A DNA stretch of 64,000 nt from Haberlea rhodopensis (Eukaryota > Streptophyta > Magnoliopsida > Lamiales > Gesneriaceae): NCBI GenBank assembly GCA_907163345.1, contig CAJQUN010000142.1, positions 1,116,001 through 1,180,000 on the forward strand, read 5' to 3'. Below, one piece after another: positions 1 through 11,312 of the stretch. The translations under genes were made by a program, and so were the position numbers. The notes beneath the pieces were generated by a model. The model did not search any database. It was not told the origin of the DNA and saw only the letters and a program-made list of their open reading frames with translations. The first letter of the stretch is position 1. Every line of letters starts with the position of its first letter.

Positions 1-760
1 AGTATCATTTAAATTCATTAGCATTTACCTTTGTTGTAAATTATGAATTTCATTATTATGATTATGGGATTTTGTGTATTGGTATGCTCACCCCGTTGGG
101 GGCTGTCTCTGTTGGGACAGGTGGACAGGTACATCGATGGCTATGGAGCTGAGCTCGAGCTGTTGATTTGAGGTACTCCCAGGATAGTGGTACCAGGGCT
201 TGATGGAGCACGGTATCGTATAGAGTACCTATATATACACCTGAGGATTTATACATATTCATATTCATGATGCTCGCATGTGAGCACGATTATACTTGTA
301 TATGGATTGTATATAAAGGCATGAGCCTTTCTCTCTTTCATTTAAGGTTGCATGCAATTAGGTTGAATTGCTAGAATGATATGAGAGTCATTGGTGTATT
401 ATGTGGGTGTTGGAACCCACTTTTGTTGACGTATGTGTGGTGTCTTCCCTGGCTGGGAATCTACTTGTATTACTGCTTTCTGTTGAGTATTATGTGTTCC
501 CTGGCCGGGAATTTTGTTATGTGTTGTACTCTGTTTTGGGATAGCTCTATTTATGGGGAGACTCTGCCCAAATTTTTGTAAAAGTTTACAATGTGAAAAG
601 TGGCACCAAGGGGTTGGTAAAGGGCAAACATATGAGTCTTTTATTGACAGGCAATGATTAAGTATCATCAGAGCTTCCCGATTGACATTTTATAGAAAGC
701 ATGTACCACACATAGTGGTTAATACACTAATCAAGGTTTTAAGGGCTTGGGGTCCTTACA
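1..760 (+). repeat. Partial LTR (+), diverged relative of the D-family LTR
   Basis: The sequence is a diverged reverse-complement match to 4743-5550 (the element-D LTR) and ends in the same GGGGTCCTTACA terminus, so it is the 3' part of a plus-strand LTR whose start lies outside the window. Shared landmarks include the CTCACCCCGTTGGGGGCTG stretch near 90 and two CCCTGG(C/T)(C/T)GGGAAT copies near 449 and 500. No PBS follows the end, so this is a solo LTR or a 3' LTR. A TSD cannot be tested because the other flank is missing. Short open frames in it are broken by stops relative to the D copies, so I do not call genes here. Confidence 0.8.
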
Positions 761-3700
761 TACATACTCAACATGCTCAACTAGCAGATACTTACCAGAC
801 CAGCAGTATAAGAAACCAAAAGAAAACATACCAGACATTGCTTTTGTCCACGTAGCCATATGCTCACAACACTCTACACCAGCCGGGCATAGATAGTATG
901 TATGCATCATTGTAATGCCATCAACAGACAAACATTTCACTAGTATCAGTGAACACTCAAGAAATCATGTCCGGATGTTGGCACATATACATATCCTGTT
1001 ATACACAACAGTATCCATCAAATTGACTTGATCTCAGACAACTCATTGTACCGGTGGGTTTCCTTAACCAAGTCACTGCCCACTCCCATTCCTGCTGGAT
1101 GCATACAAATGATTCCCAATGGAGCATCTGTTCGTCTAATGTCTAATACATTCGTCCCTCCTTGGACAACTAGTCACCATATAGTAATACAGTCAATGGT
1201 TCAAATCCTGGTATTACACCTTTTCCATACACATTATGCCACACTTTAGAAACACAGCAACACACATACCCGCGTTGTGTATTGTATAACGGTCTAGAAT
1301 GTTTCCATTCGTCTGTACTCCTGTGTAAGCTTACGCAGAATATCGAGATCAGCAAGATACTCTAAACCAAATACCTCAGTCCTTGTCGCATTCAGATTCT
1401 ACACATCCAAATGTGCACAGAGCCATCTCTGCTCTGACATTTCACAAAGTTGTATTATAGTATGTAATTACACAATGTGATAGATACAACATATCCATCT
1501 ATCGTTTGCATACTAATCTCCCACGCCAGACTTCTCAGTCTAGATTAAACACTGGACACGATACCAGTCAAGAACAAACACTGGACACGAACTTGACCAA
1601 ACCACAAGAAGCAATCCACATCACACTCATATGTCATCAATGCATACTATACACCAAAGCCATGTACAATACATATGTCCATATGATTATATGGTTATCT
1701 CACCCAATGACTATGTTCTCATAGTATCTATCCACACCATTTGCGTGGTTCAATATTCCCTGTCCTGACCCCTACCGGAAATGTAATTCTTTGTATCAAC
1801 TGTTCCCCCAAGACTACCATCTTGAGTATGACAAGCTTTTACAACGATTCATTACTTTCTATTCACTGCTCCCTGTAATGATCAACACAAAATATCATGT
1901 AGCAGTGGAAACCAACACGTTTTCCAACCGACACGTTTTCCACGCATGTGCAATTCACTTGCTACATGGATTATGCCAACAAGTCCCACACATCACAGGT
2001 ACCTGATAACCCATTCCGTTCTGCTTCAAGAACCTATCCATACGGATTATCATATCACCCGGATAGATCATACAATCGAAGATATCACCCGAGTATATCA
2101 CATGATCATTTAAGTCACTCAGATATATCACATGATCGCATATAGTACATAATCAAAACCAACAGTTGTCTACCTCGCCATATTCATTGAATCTTTCTTT
2201 ATTGGAATGCATTCCTGATAAACACGACTGCTCCCAGCAAATCGTTATCACCTCTGGTTCATGAAGGAATAGCCAATTCAACAATACATGGAAGGTAACA
2301 AATTCTAACTCAACTGCAATCACACAATCCACACACTATTGTTGACATGAATGACAATCAAATTACCATACCACTCATGGTCATTCTGGCACTATGACTC
2401 TGCAATCGGACCCAAAGGAATTGCCATATCATATAGCATTGCCAATGATACCTTCACAATACTGTAACCGTATTATGTTACTAGTACACCTTCCGTGTAC
2501 AATCAAAGGATATCATATCAGAATACTCAAGTACAACCATATAGCAAAAAGACCATTCACCATCTGGTATATGTCAAATCAGTCTCATATTGGTCGTACC
2601 ACTATAACATGACACAAACTTCAATGCCATACACATATGTGTACGAACAAGCTCAAGAGATAATTCATTTCATGGACAAATCAAGTCCCATCACACTATC
2701 TCATACGTGTGAGCTTCTTCAACCTTCTCATAACCATCTGCTATTCATCAACCATCACATGGTTTAGCATACCAACCATTCATTAACCATTACATGGTTT
2801 AGTATACCAACCATACTGTTTTCTCATGAAACATATTCGCAGACTGTCCATCAATAGATATCAACCCAACATCTATCGAGCACAAAATGCAAACCAATCA
2901 ACTATGCAAACCAATCGCATGACGAGGTCGGCATATCACAATCACGATCCCATGAGTCATACATCTCCCGTCCTGACTCAAGAATATATGAATTTCATGT
3001 CAAACGCATAGTACAATCACAACGCAACGGAAACTCTGATTGCATCAGTACTACAGTCGTAGTGTGCAAGCACTCGACGGAAACTCAAACTTCCTTATCA
3101 ATCTGGATAACTTGGACATTCAACATCAGACTTGTGAACCATATATCATAGCCACCAAGCTATGCTATCATACAATAGTTCACACACAATGCTTATCGGA
3201 TACTCACATTGCCAACCAATCTCTGTTGGTCTCACATTGCCAACAACTCTCTGTTGGTCTCACGTGTACAGATCACTATTGTCATGCAATAATCCAGAAT
3301 ATGACAAGATGTCATACACAGTTCCACTAAAGAACCAGTTTACGGATGTCTATCATGACGTCCTTTTCTATATCCAGAAGCCATACAAGCATCCAATGCT
3401 CTCAGCAACAACACAGACCCACACTCTGTTCAAAGCAGACCAACCAATTTCAACCTCATAAATACAGTTCACAAACACAGAACTAGATGTTCATATACAA
3501 CATCCCATACACAACTGTATGCACTTGAGGTATCTCGTGTCAATCAAAGACACCCATGGCTGCCACACATACCACATACATAGAGTCTCATACGGACAAC
3601 CTTATAGCTCGGACGGAGTTCACATCAAAACAATGATATCCATTCCCATCTGTACTATACACTAACCAGATATAATACATGGCCACATAGCACCATGTAT

Positions 3701-4737
3701 GTCCCAGTACAGCCATCACAAAAATCACATGTGCAGGCATCACAACAATCTTTGCCGGTGATCATTGCATCACTGCAATCTCCGCCGGTACTCATTTTCT
3801 TTCAATCTGAAAGACTTCCATGCTCAAATCCATATGATACAACAAGAACGAACACAAGAAGCTAATACACAGAAAGGATCAAACAGTCTGTTAACCAGTC
3901 ACCAAAACATGAGTGACTTAAACGACATAGGCTGATAACAGTCGAACAGTATAACTCACAGTTACTGCGATTGTACCGCTCCATCAATACGCCTCAGCGT
4001 CACTATCATTGAACTCTCCCAATTTCATGTTCCTTGTCAACTCCATGACAACAAACATAGAATTCAACACACACATACACACCGGAGAACCATACACAGA
4101 TGATACCCTGACAAGATAATCATCACCATGGTGATCTCACAAATCACCAATGACCGCTGTGGAATACAATAATAAAGAATACTATTATTGTACACGAATC
4201 TCACATTCGCTACATGTACCATCTGAGTACCACAAGTAACCCATGTCTGCATCATCTCCCAATGTAAACCACTGCGTTAGCCATACTATCCACAGATCAA
4301 GAGCAAAGTATTACATTCCCATTCAGGCCATACATGTCAAACTGACAATGCAACCACAGATTGCAATATCAAGAATTGCCCCTGAACTAGATACAGTGAT
4401 CAATAACCTGTATCGTCACTTCCATTCACACATCATGTGTCAGCGGCCAGTCCATCATTAGGTCTGATACACAATCTCATGCAGGCTGACTTTGCACATG
4501 GAGCCGATACCAAGCTTTGATTTTCACGCTCCAACCACTGTACCACTTACTCCTCCGATTCGGTATCGACCTACATACCATTACCACGGAATCAGTGGAA
4601 TAGCTCTCGCGAAACATATCATGTTTCCATTGCCAAATGATAGTACAGAAACCCGGTATACCAATCATGGGTACACCCACAACATCACATATGCCACGCA
4701 TAAGGATTCATACCAAGTCATACTATCATCCTGCAAA
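761..4737. other. Non-coding retrotransposon-like stretch, probably the internal region of element C
   Basis: About 4 kb without a convincing gene: the open frames are short, overlap on both strands and match no gag or pol motif that I recognise. It joins element D exactly at D's target site (ACAAG, 4738-4742). The matching flank 13936-14088 carries C's PBS, so I infer that this is C's internal region displaced by D. Local duplications are visible, for example a roughly 37-bp unit (AACCATYACATGGTTTAG...) twice near 2750-2815 and a short unit (CTCTGTTGGTCTCAC) twice near 3220-3262. It could instead be an unrelated older sequence. Confidence 0.45.
2750..2815. repeat. Short tandem duplication
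   Basis: Two imperfect copies of a unit containing AACCATYACATGGTTTAG followed by ATACCAACCAT. It lies within the non-coding stretch and no function is evident. Confidence 0.6.
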
Positions 4738-5719
4738 ACAAGTGTAAGGACCCCAAGCCCTTAATCCTTGATTAGTGTATTAACCACTATGTGTGGCACA
4801 TGCTTTCAATAAAAGTCAATCGGGAAGCTCAGATGATACTTTATCATTGCATGGCAATTACAAAAAAATTCCTTTAACACTCAATGTTATAAGGTCATCA
4901 GTCTAACAACGAAATAGACTCACAAAGTTCGCCCAATATCATCCCTTTTTGCCACTTTTCACATTGTGGACTTTTATAAAAATTTGGGCAGAGTCTCCTC
5001 ATAAATAGAGCTATCCCGAAATAGAAGCACAACACATAACATAATTCCCGGCCAGGGAAAACATAATACTCATCAGAAAGCAGTAATACCAAGTAAATTC
5101 CCAGCCAGGGAAGACGCCACACATATGACGACATAAATGGGTCTCAACACCCACATAATACACTAACGACTCTCATATCATTAGCAATTCTACCACAATT
5201 GCATGCAACATATAATGAAAGAGAGGAAGGCTCATGCCTTTATATACAACCCATATACGAGAATGTCCGTGCTCACATGCGAGCATCATAAATGTGTCTA
5301 TAACCTCGGGTGTATATAAGTACTCTATACGATACCGTGCTCCATCAAGCCCTGGTACCACGATCCTATGAGTACATCCAATCAACAGCTCGAGCTCAGC
5401 TCCACAGCCATCGATGCACCTGTTCACCTGCCCCAACAGAGACAGCCCCCAACGGGGTGAGCATACCAATACACAAAATCTCATAATCACAATAATGAAA
5501 TTCATAATTTAAAACACAAGTAAATATTAATGAATTTTAAATGATACTCCCTGGATGGCAACATCCTCATCCGGGATTCCGTGTACTGTCCCTGTTCTCA
5601 CAATATCAAACTCATCAAATCTCATAAATCAGTAAATCAACACATTGATTTAACCCATTGCATGCCTAGTTCTCGAATATCAATAATTATGATTCCAAGT
5701 TCATCATTCATGCAAAAGT

Positions 5720-5898
5720 AGATATCTCAATATCTAACACTGATTTCATAGCCTCGCTATTAATCATAAATAAATTAAATGCCTAGCATTTATTTTACCA
5801 ATTTTCCATTATACCTAGACATCTCAAATGTCTTATAATGAAAACATGATCCCACGATCATTCTCAGGCATCTCAAATGCCCAGGCATCTCAAATGCC
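5720..5898 (-). other. Seven-hairpin cassette in the D LTR (copied at about 12290-12468)
   Basis: Seven consecutive short inverted repeats with different stems: AGATAT/ATATCT (5720-5735), ATAGC/GCTAT (5748-5760), AAATGC/GCATTT (5777-5791), AGACAT/ATGTCT (5817-5833), ATGATC/GATCAT (5846-5861) and GGCAT/ATGCC twice (5867-5881, 5884-5898). Several loops read TTGAG or TGAG in sense. Stems change while pairing is kept, which fits structure rather than primary sequence. It lies between the TACGT/ACGTA box and the GGGACAG stem, where other LTRs in this window also carry hairpins. Confidence 0.7.
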
Positions 5899-6118
5899 CT
5901 ACAATAGTCATATACATCAGGTACCCCATATAACTTATGAGAGTTACACTACTCTAGTGTCACGTGCGCCCCTGACGGCGATATCAAGATTAGGTCGCTT
6001 CATAGCTTCTCAACACATATAAATAATCCTCATGCAACACATATAAATAATCCTCGTGCACGATTATTCAATAAAATCAAAATACATTATGCATTCACAA
6101 ATGCTCTAATATGTAGTA

Positions 6119-6140
6119 ATGCTCGTACGTCGCACGTACC
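6119..6140 (-). promoter_or_regulatory. TACGT/ACGTA inverted box, D left LTR
   Basis: The sense strand reads GGTACGTGCGACGTACGAGC: two inverted ACGT-core half-sites. The same box occurs in the right D LTR (12690-12711) and in the LTRs of A, B, C, H and both solo LTRs. ACGT is the core bound by plant bZIP factors. AG|GTACGT also fits a 5' splice donor. Function is inferred. Confidence 0.6.
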
Positions 6141-7035
6141 TTAAATCTCCGAAGTCCGAGCCAAACCTTGCTCGAGTTCCATGCCCCGAGGAACGATGTG
6201 CTAACACGATAAATAATTCACAATTATTTACGAACATGTAACCCATGCTCAAGCACACCTATAACCCTCAAAATATTGTCAACACACGACAATTAACCTT
6301 TTAAAATACCCGGGGCAGGGAGGGAAACGAATGAGACAATATCGAAAATTGTTCAAGGATACCCAACAAAATCGAACCTTAATCTCACAAATCGAACCCA
6401 ATTAACACCATAATACATCTAAACATGTAATTAACGATCCCTAACATGAATCATCAACCCATAGCCAAAACCCCCAAATTCGAAATCAACCCTCACCAAA
6501 TTAGGGCAAAATTCGAACCATAGCTTCTCAATTCGATCACAATCAAGCATCATAAAACACCTAAAACATGCAATAATCGATCAATTGCACGAATTAATAC
6601 CCCTGCCAAAACCCCCAAATTTTCGAATTCCAAGCCCTAAAATTCGAACATAATTTCGAACCAACAATCACGATTAGGCAGGGAAAAACATCACAAACAT
6701 GGAAAAAGGGGTAAGGAACGTTACCCAACGAAAATCGGAAGCAAAATCGGACGAAATCCGATGAACCCTAACTTTTGGGGATCGACGCATTCCAGCCAAA
6801 TTCGAACGAGAAACGCGACGAAACCTTCAATTGACGGAGGGGAAAGGAGCGCCTCGCCGAGACGACGCCGGTGACAGGTCGCACGCGCCGAACGGCGGCG
6901 GGACGGCGGCGGGCGAAGCGTTTGAAGCGGCGGGGGTACTGTAGCAGCGGGAAAATCGGGAATGGGGCGCAGACGGAAAGAGAGAGGAAATAAGGGCTGA
7001 AAATGAGAATTTTCTTAAAATCTCGGGTTCAACTT

Positions 7036-7045
7036 GTATTTATAG
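7036..7045 (-). promoter_or_regulatory. Probable TATA box, D left LTR (copy at 13608-13617)
   Basis: The sense strand reads CTATAAATAC about 320 bp into the LTR and is followed by a pyrimidine-rich segment, the usual layout of an LTR promoter. The leader downstream would be more than 2 kb. Confidence 0.55.
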
Positions 7046-7363
7046 CAAAATACCCCGAAAAACTAATAGCCCCACAAATACATCATGATTCCTGAAAAAT
7101 CATCTGTTTTCAAAAATTCTCTCTCTAACTCCAAAACCCCCTACCGGTGCTCACACAGCACCCGAGATCCCGAGACACATCAAAAACCCAACTCTTAGGT
7201 TTTACACCGTAATGTGAATACAATCTCAACCTCTGGATCCAACGATCCCAACTACCCAATTAAACGAGTCCAACTCCTCGATTAAATTCCAAATCGCCAC
7301 GTAAAACCACTTTAGGGATTATTAACACTACGGGATTAACACCTATAATCCCTGGTCATCACA

Positions 7364-7380
7364 ATATCCCCCACTAAAAG
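7364..7380 (-). promoter_or_regulatory. Polypurine tract of element D
   Basis: The sense strand reads CTTTTAGTGGGGGATAT directly before the 3' LTR. This is the expected plus-strand priming site and fixes the element's orientation. Confidence 0.85.
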
Positions 7381-9780
7381 AATTTCGTCCTCGAAATTAG
7401 CACTGGTGTATCACATAACACCCAGGCTACACAACAACATGAAGCCAGAACCTCGATTCTTGACCATATCAGAATCGTATAACTAAACGCAAGGGTACCT
7501 ACCTCGCACCAACTCTGAAACAAGGCGACTTACCAATACCAACATATCACCCAAGAGGTAAAACATACCTCGATGCGGGTCATTCCAAAAGTCAGTCCCT
7601 CATGACTGCAAAACAACCGATACTTACGACTGCAGATCGGACAGTCACCTTAGTTCTAACACAACTAGTAAGAACGCATCCTGAATGACACCTCAACCGT
7701 AAGAACGTTGACCTCGTCAAACTTTGGAGTGGAATAGACTTCCAAATCCATCATAACGTCAAAGAGCGTCAGAACAACTCAACGCTAGTAATCCAAAAGC
7801 AGTTAGTCAACTGAAACTGTAAGGATTCGAATCGCTCCTGATTCTATCGTAGATATCATCCAATGACATCTCTACCAAGACTTACGATGTCTAACATACA
7901 TCGTTACGAGGGAAACACTAGTACACCACGGTGTACACATACCAAACCTGGTTTCCACTTCAAACCTCCTCCATCGAAGGAGCAGTCGCCTCATTGCAAC
8001 TTAATTGGGCAACTCACGGCCACAGATTCTCACAAAGACATCTCACAAGATGTCCACCTCCGGATGTTCTAAGGATCACGTCCTGATCATAAATAACAAC
8101 CGAGACTCCACAGAGTTTAAAAAAATTCTGAAGGACATGCAATAAACCCATTGCATCCTCAATACTTGTGTCGTCAGCGACACCCAACAAATCCCAAAAT
8201 CCTGCCATCCCTTGAAAATCCTCGGATTTAACCATCCAAACTTGGGAAGGCTATCGCATAACTCGAAGGGAAACACCAACAAGGGAAATACCTTAACCCT
8301 CACAAGAAAATCCCTCCTCAAGGGAGTCAACTAACTTCACGATCATTCCTCATAATCATCGTGCCATGGAGATTCCCAATCTCAAGGTGTTCTATATCTC
8401 TCATCAGAGATTTAACCATCCTAAAATAGCATAACTCTATGCTTGACAGAAGGAAATCAATAACTGGCATCCGTATACTCACCGGTATACCTGCCTAAGC
8501 ACGAACACCTCATGCATACTCAATGCACTATGCTCGGGTATCTGCAACATACCCCCAAGCCCCAAACATAACAGTCAATCCTAAGTCATTCCCATCCAAA
8601 GGAGAATGAAAATCGACGATCAACAACACGGTGTGATTCTCAAAATCAACACCACAAGCACCAACTCACCGAATCTTTCAAAGATTCCCAAATAGGTATA
8701 ATACTACCTCCTTCCTCACAAGGGAAGTGCCATCGAACTCGAGATCCACAAGTCTCGAACCATCGTTAGGAAAAACTGGATACAATAACACCCATTGTAT
8801 CCCAAATACACTGTTTCCCGTAGAGTGAGTCAATAACGACCTGATGACTCTCTTGTTGGTACTCCAACATCCTGAGCTGTCCCAGACAAGTCTCCAAGAT
8901 TAAACATAAACGTATACACGTTTCAGTGAGACATGCACAACCTCAGCCTCAACCTCAAATGACATGGTGACCACTAGAGTCCACCACAATCCACATCGTA
9001 TCACCTTACGATTTGCCAACTTGGTTCCAACGAGCAGTATAACGGCTCTAGCAAGCCCCTCATGGTGCTACACACACGCGGCAGACAATCTAGTCTCTGC
9101 CTCTTTAGGTTTACCTCAAACCTACCAACAAGACGGACGTTTCCGTACGGCACACCATACCGTGGGAAGGAAATCAATAGAGTAGTGGGTCTGCACCCAA
9201 CGTTCCTCTAATGTCCCTATGTACTTAACATAATCTGATCCTACTCCCTTAGGACCCATCCAACACCCTCAAGGGTGGTGTGACCATGTCCACCACATGT
9301 CACATCGACAGAAAGCGAGTAATTTCCTCCACGATTACTCATGTCGTCAAATCACATGGCGAAAAGCCATTCCAACGAGCATACCTCAAGGGTATCACCA
9401 CTCGTAATATGATCACCCCAAACGTAAGCTGCGGTACAATCACATGTACAGCGCAACCATCCATTCCTCGAGCAACCCGCTCGGTATAAGAGTCACGTCA
9501 ATCGGTGCCGCACACACTACCTTGTGCTCGGTACTGGCACTCAAGGCATACCACTGAATACGTATACTCAACGCATCGATCATCGTAACGATGATGCATG
9601 TCTAATAAGACATCTCCTACACCATCGTCATCGTCATCCCGTGACGATACATGCCAACTCATGGCATCAAAGGCATTGTCAACTAGTGACGATACATGTC
9701 ATCCACCATCATGCTAGTAAAATAGGCATAATAAAACATGTATATCTACGCATGCCAGCTGCAATAAAGCTAACAGAATA
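7381..9780 (-). other. Element D interior, non-coding
   Basis: No coding frame resembling gag or pol on either strand. In sense it is homologous to 22380-23286 (element A; for example the shared GTAACGATGTATGTT-like stretch at 7890-7915 and 23150), and 8840-9700 is homologous to 16090-16960 (element B). It is therefore a family-specific non-coding interior shared by A, B and D rather than random sequence. Confidence 0.7.
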
Positions 9781-10840
9781 GCAATATCTCATTCCTCATT
9801 GCTAACAATATAGCGGTATATCTGTCTCCGTCGCTCAATAATAGTGTGTAATCAGCACCCATCGCTCGAAGGCGGCAAAATCATGTGCTGAGTACATAGC
9901 GGCACAATCCCTCGCTATAGAATCGACGGCATGATACCTCGTCATATAATAAGTGGCATGAAACCTCGCTATACACCTAAGCATGAATCATCGTCCACAT
10001 AATAGCGAAAATAGGCATCGCTATCAATACCCGGTGGTATAAACCATCGCCAATCAATATAGCGGAATGAACCGTCGCTATCAATACAGCTGGCGGAATG
10101 AACCATCGCCAATCAATATAGCGGAATGAACCATCGCTATCAATACACCTGGCGGAATGAACCATCGCCAATCAATATAGCGGAATGAACCATCGCTATC
10201 AATACACCTGGCGGAATGAACCATCGCCAATCAATATAGCGGAATGAACCATCGCTATCAATACACCTGGCGGAATGAACCATCGCCAATCAATATAGCG
10301 GAATGAACCATCGCTATCAATACACCTGGCGGAATGAACCATCGCCAATCAATATAAATCGACACAGCGGGACACATCACCGCTATCATCCGTGTCATCA
10401 CAATGAAATGAATATGATCGACACAGCGGGACACATCACCGCTATCATCCGTGTCATCACAATGAAATGAATATAATCGACACAGCGGGACACATCACCG
10501 CTATCATCCGTGTCATCACAAAGGAATGAATATAATCGACACAGCGGGACACATCACCGCTATCATCCGTGTCATCACAATGGAATGAATATAATCGACA
10601 CAGCGGGACACATCACCGCTATCATCCGTGTCATCACAAAGGAATGAATATAATCGACACAGCGGGACACATCACCGCTATCATCCGTGTCATCACAAAG
10701 GAATGAATCATCATCCTAACAAGCGGCATCTCATCCTCGCTTCTTCATACAAGCGGTATCTCATCCTCGCTTCGTATGGTATACCCCGCCTCAATGTGCA
10801 AGCGAGCCTCCCCCCTCCCGCTCCACATTTAGCGGTATAA
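9780..10840 (-). repeat. 59-bp tandem arrays of short hairpins in element D
   Basis: Five 59-bp units at 10061-10355 each hold two hairpins, ATAGCG/CGCTAT and TGGCG/CGCCA, with an 11-nt loop (GAATGAACCAT). Six further 59-bp units of different sequence at 10361-10714 each hold a nested hairpin, GACAC(AGCGG...CCGCT)...GTGTC. Degenerate flanking units show other paired stems: AGCAAT/ATTGCT near 9780, GACG/CGTC near 9930, and AAGCG/CGCTT at 10721-10742 and 10751-10772. Identical period with different sequence, and paired changes in stems, suggest selection or copying of a structured unit. Confidence 0.85.
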
Positions 10841-11291
10841 ACATAAGTATAAAAATTCTCACTGTGATAAGCAAGACTCCTGGAATGTATAATCATCATT
10901 CCTTTTTATACTCCATATTTCCTGTAACCTGCAACCATCATGGTTAGCAACAATAGCCATATACGCTATGCATCACACATCCAATGCATATATGCAACCA
11001 CTTGCAAGTCAATACGTATACCAAGACATGTTACCTCGGAAATATCCCTTTACCTGATTCTCTCACAATAATCAGATTCCTTGGCACGTAACATACGGAG
11101 TGCCAGACATTACCACTAATGCCATCATATCGCGTCGCACACGATTCCTGCAATCACACTGATTAGCAACACCACTTTTCATATCAGAAAAAGCACATAA
11201 ACAACTAGTTGTGTCATACAACATTAATGCCATCATGCATAAGTATGTGCTATCAATAACTTCTTAGGCCCTTAACAGCCCCAAAGAGCAA
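10841..11291. other. Element D interior between hairpin array and PBS
   Basis: Non-coding. It has ATGCA-type inverted repeats near 10980-11000. Its last 100 bp resemble the matching part of element B (18590-18664), including CATCATGCATAAGTATGTGC. Nothing else is recognisable. Confidence 0.5.
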
Positions 11292-11308
11292 CCACTGCTC
11301 TGATACCA
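11292..11308 (-). promoter_or_regulatory. PBS of element D (initiator tRNA-Met)
   Basis: The sense strand reads TGGTATCAGAGCAGTGG a few bases after the end of the 5' LTR, complementary to the 3' end of initiator tRNA-Met, the usual primer of Gypsy and Copia elements. Confidence 0.95.
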
Positions 11309-11312
11309 CTAA

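Larger units (their letters stand above)
4743..7363 (-). repeat. Element D 3' LTR
   Basis: In sense it starts TGTGATGACCAGGG at 7363 and ends GGGTCCTTACA at 4743; length 2621 bp. Landmarks in sense order: TATA box (7036-7045), a pyrimidine-rich leader start, a G/C-rich stretch near 6840-6960, a cluster of TTCGAA-type palindromes (about 6360-6800), the TACGT/ACGTA box (6119-6140), a seven-hairpin cassette (5720-5898), and stem arms GGGACAG (5586-5592) and CTGTCTC (5439-5445). The open frames of 64, 78 and 110 codons inside it appear twice only because LTRs are duplicated, so I do not call them as genes. Confidence 0.95.

Noticed and set aside
5828..6022. 64-codon frame repeated at 12399-12593
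   Set aside because: Present twice only because it lies in the LTR; its N-terminal codons fall in the hairpin cassette.
9780..10840. CRISPR-like array
   Set aside because: The units are directly tandem with conserved 'spacers', lie inside a plant retrotransposon and have no cas genes; they are minisatellite/hairpin repeats.
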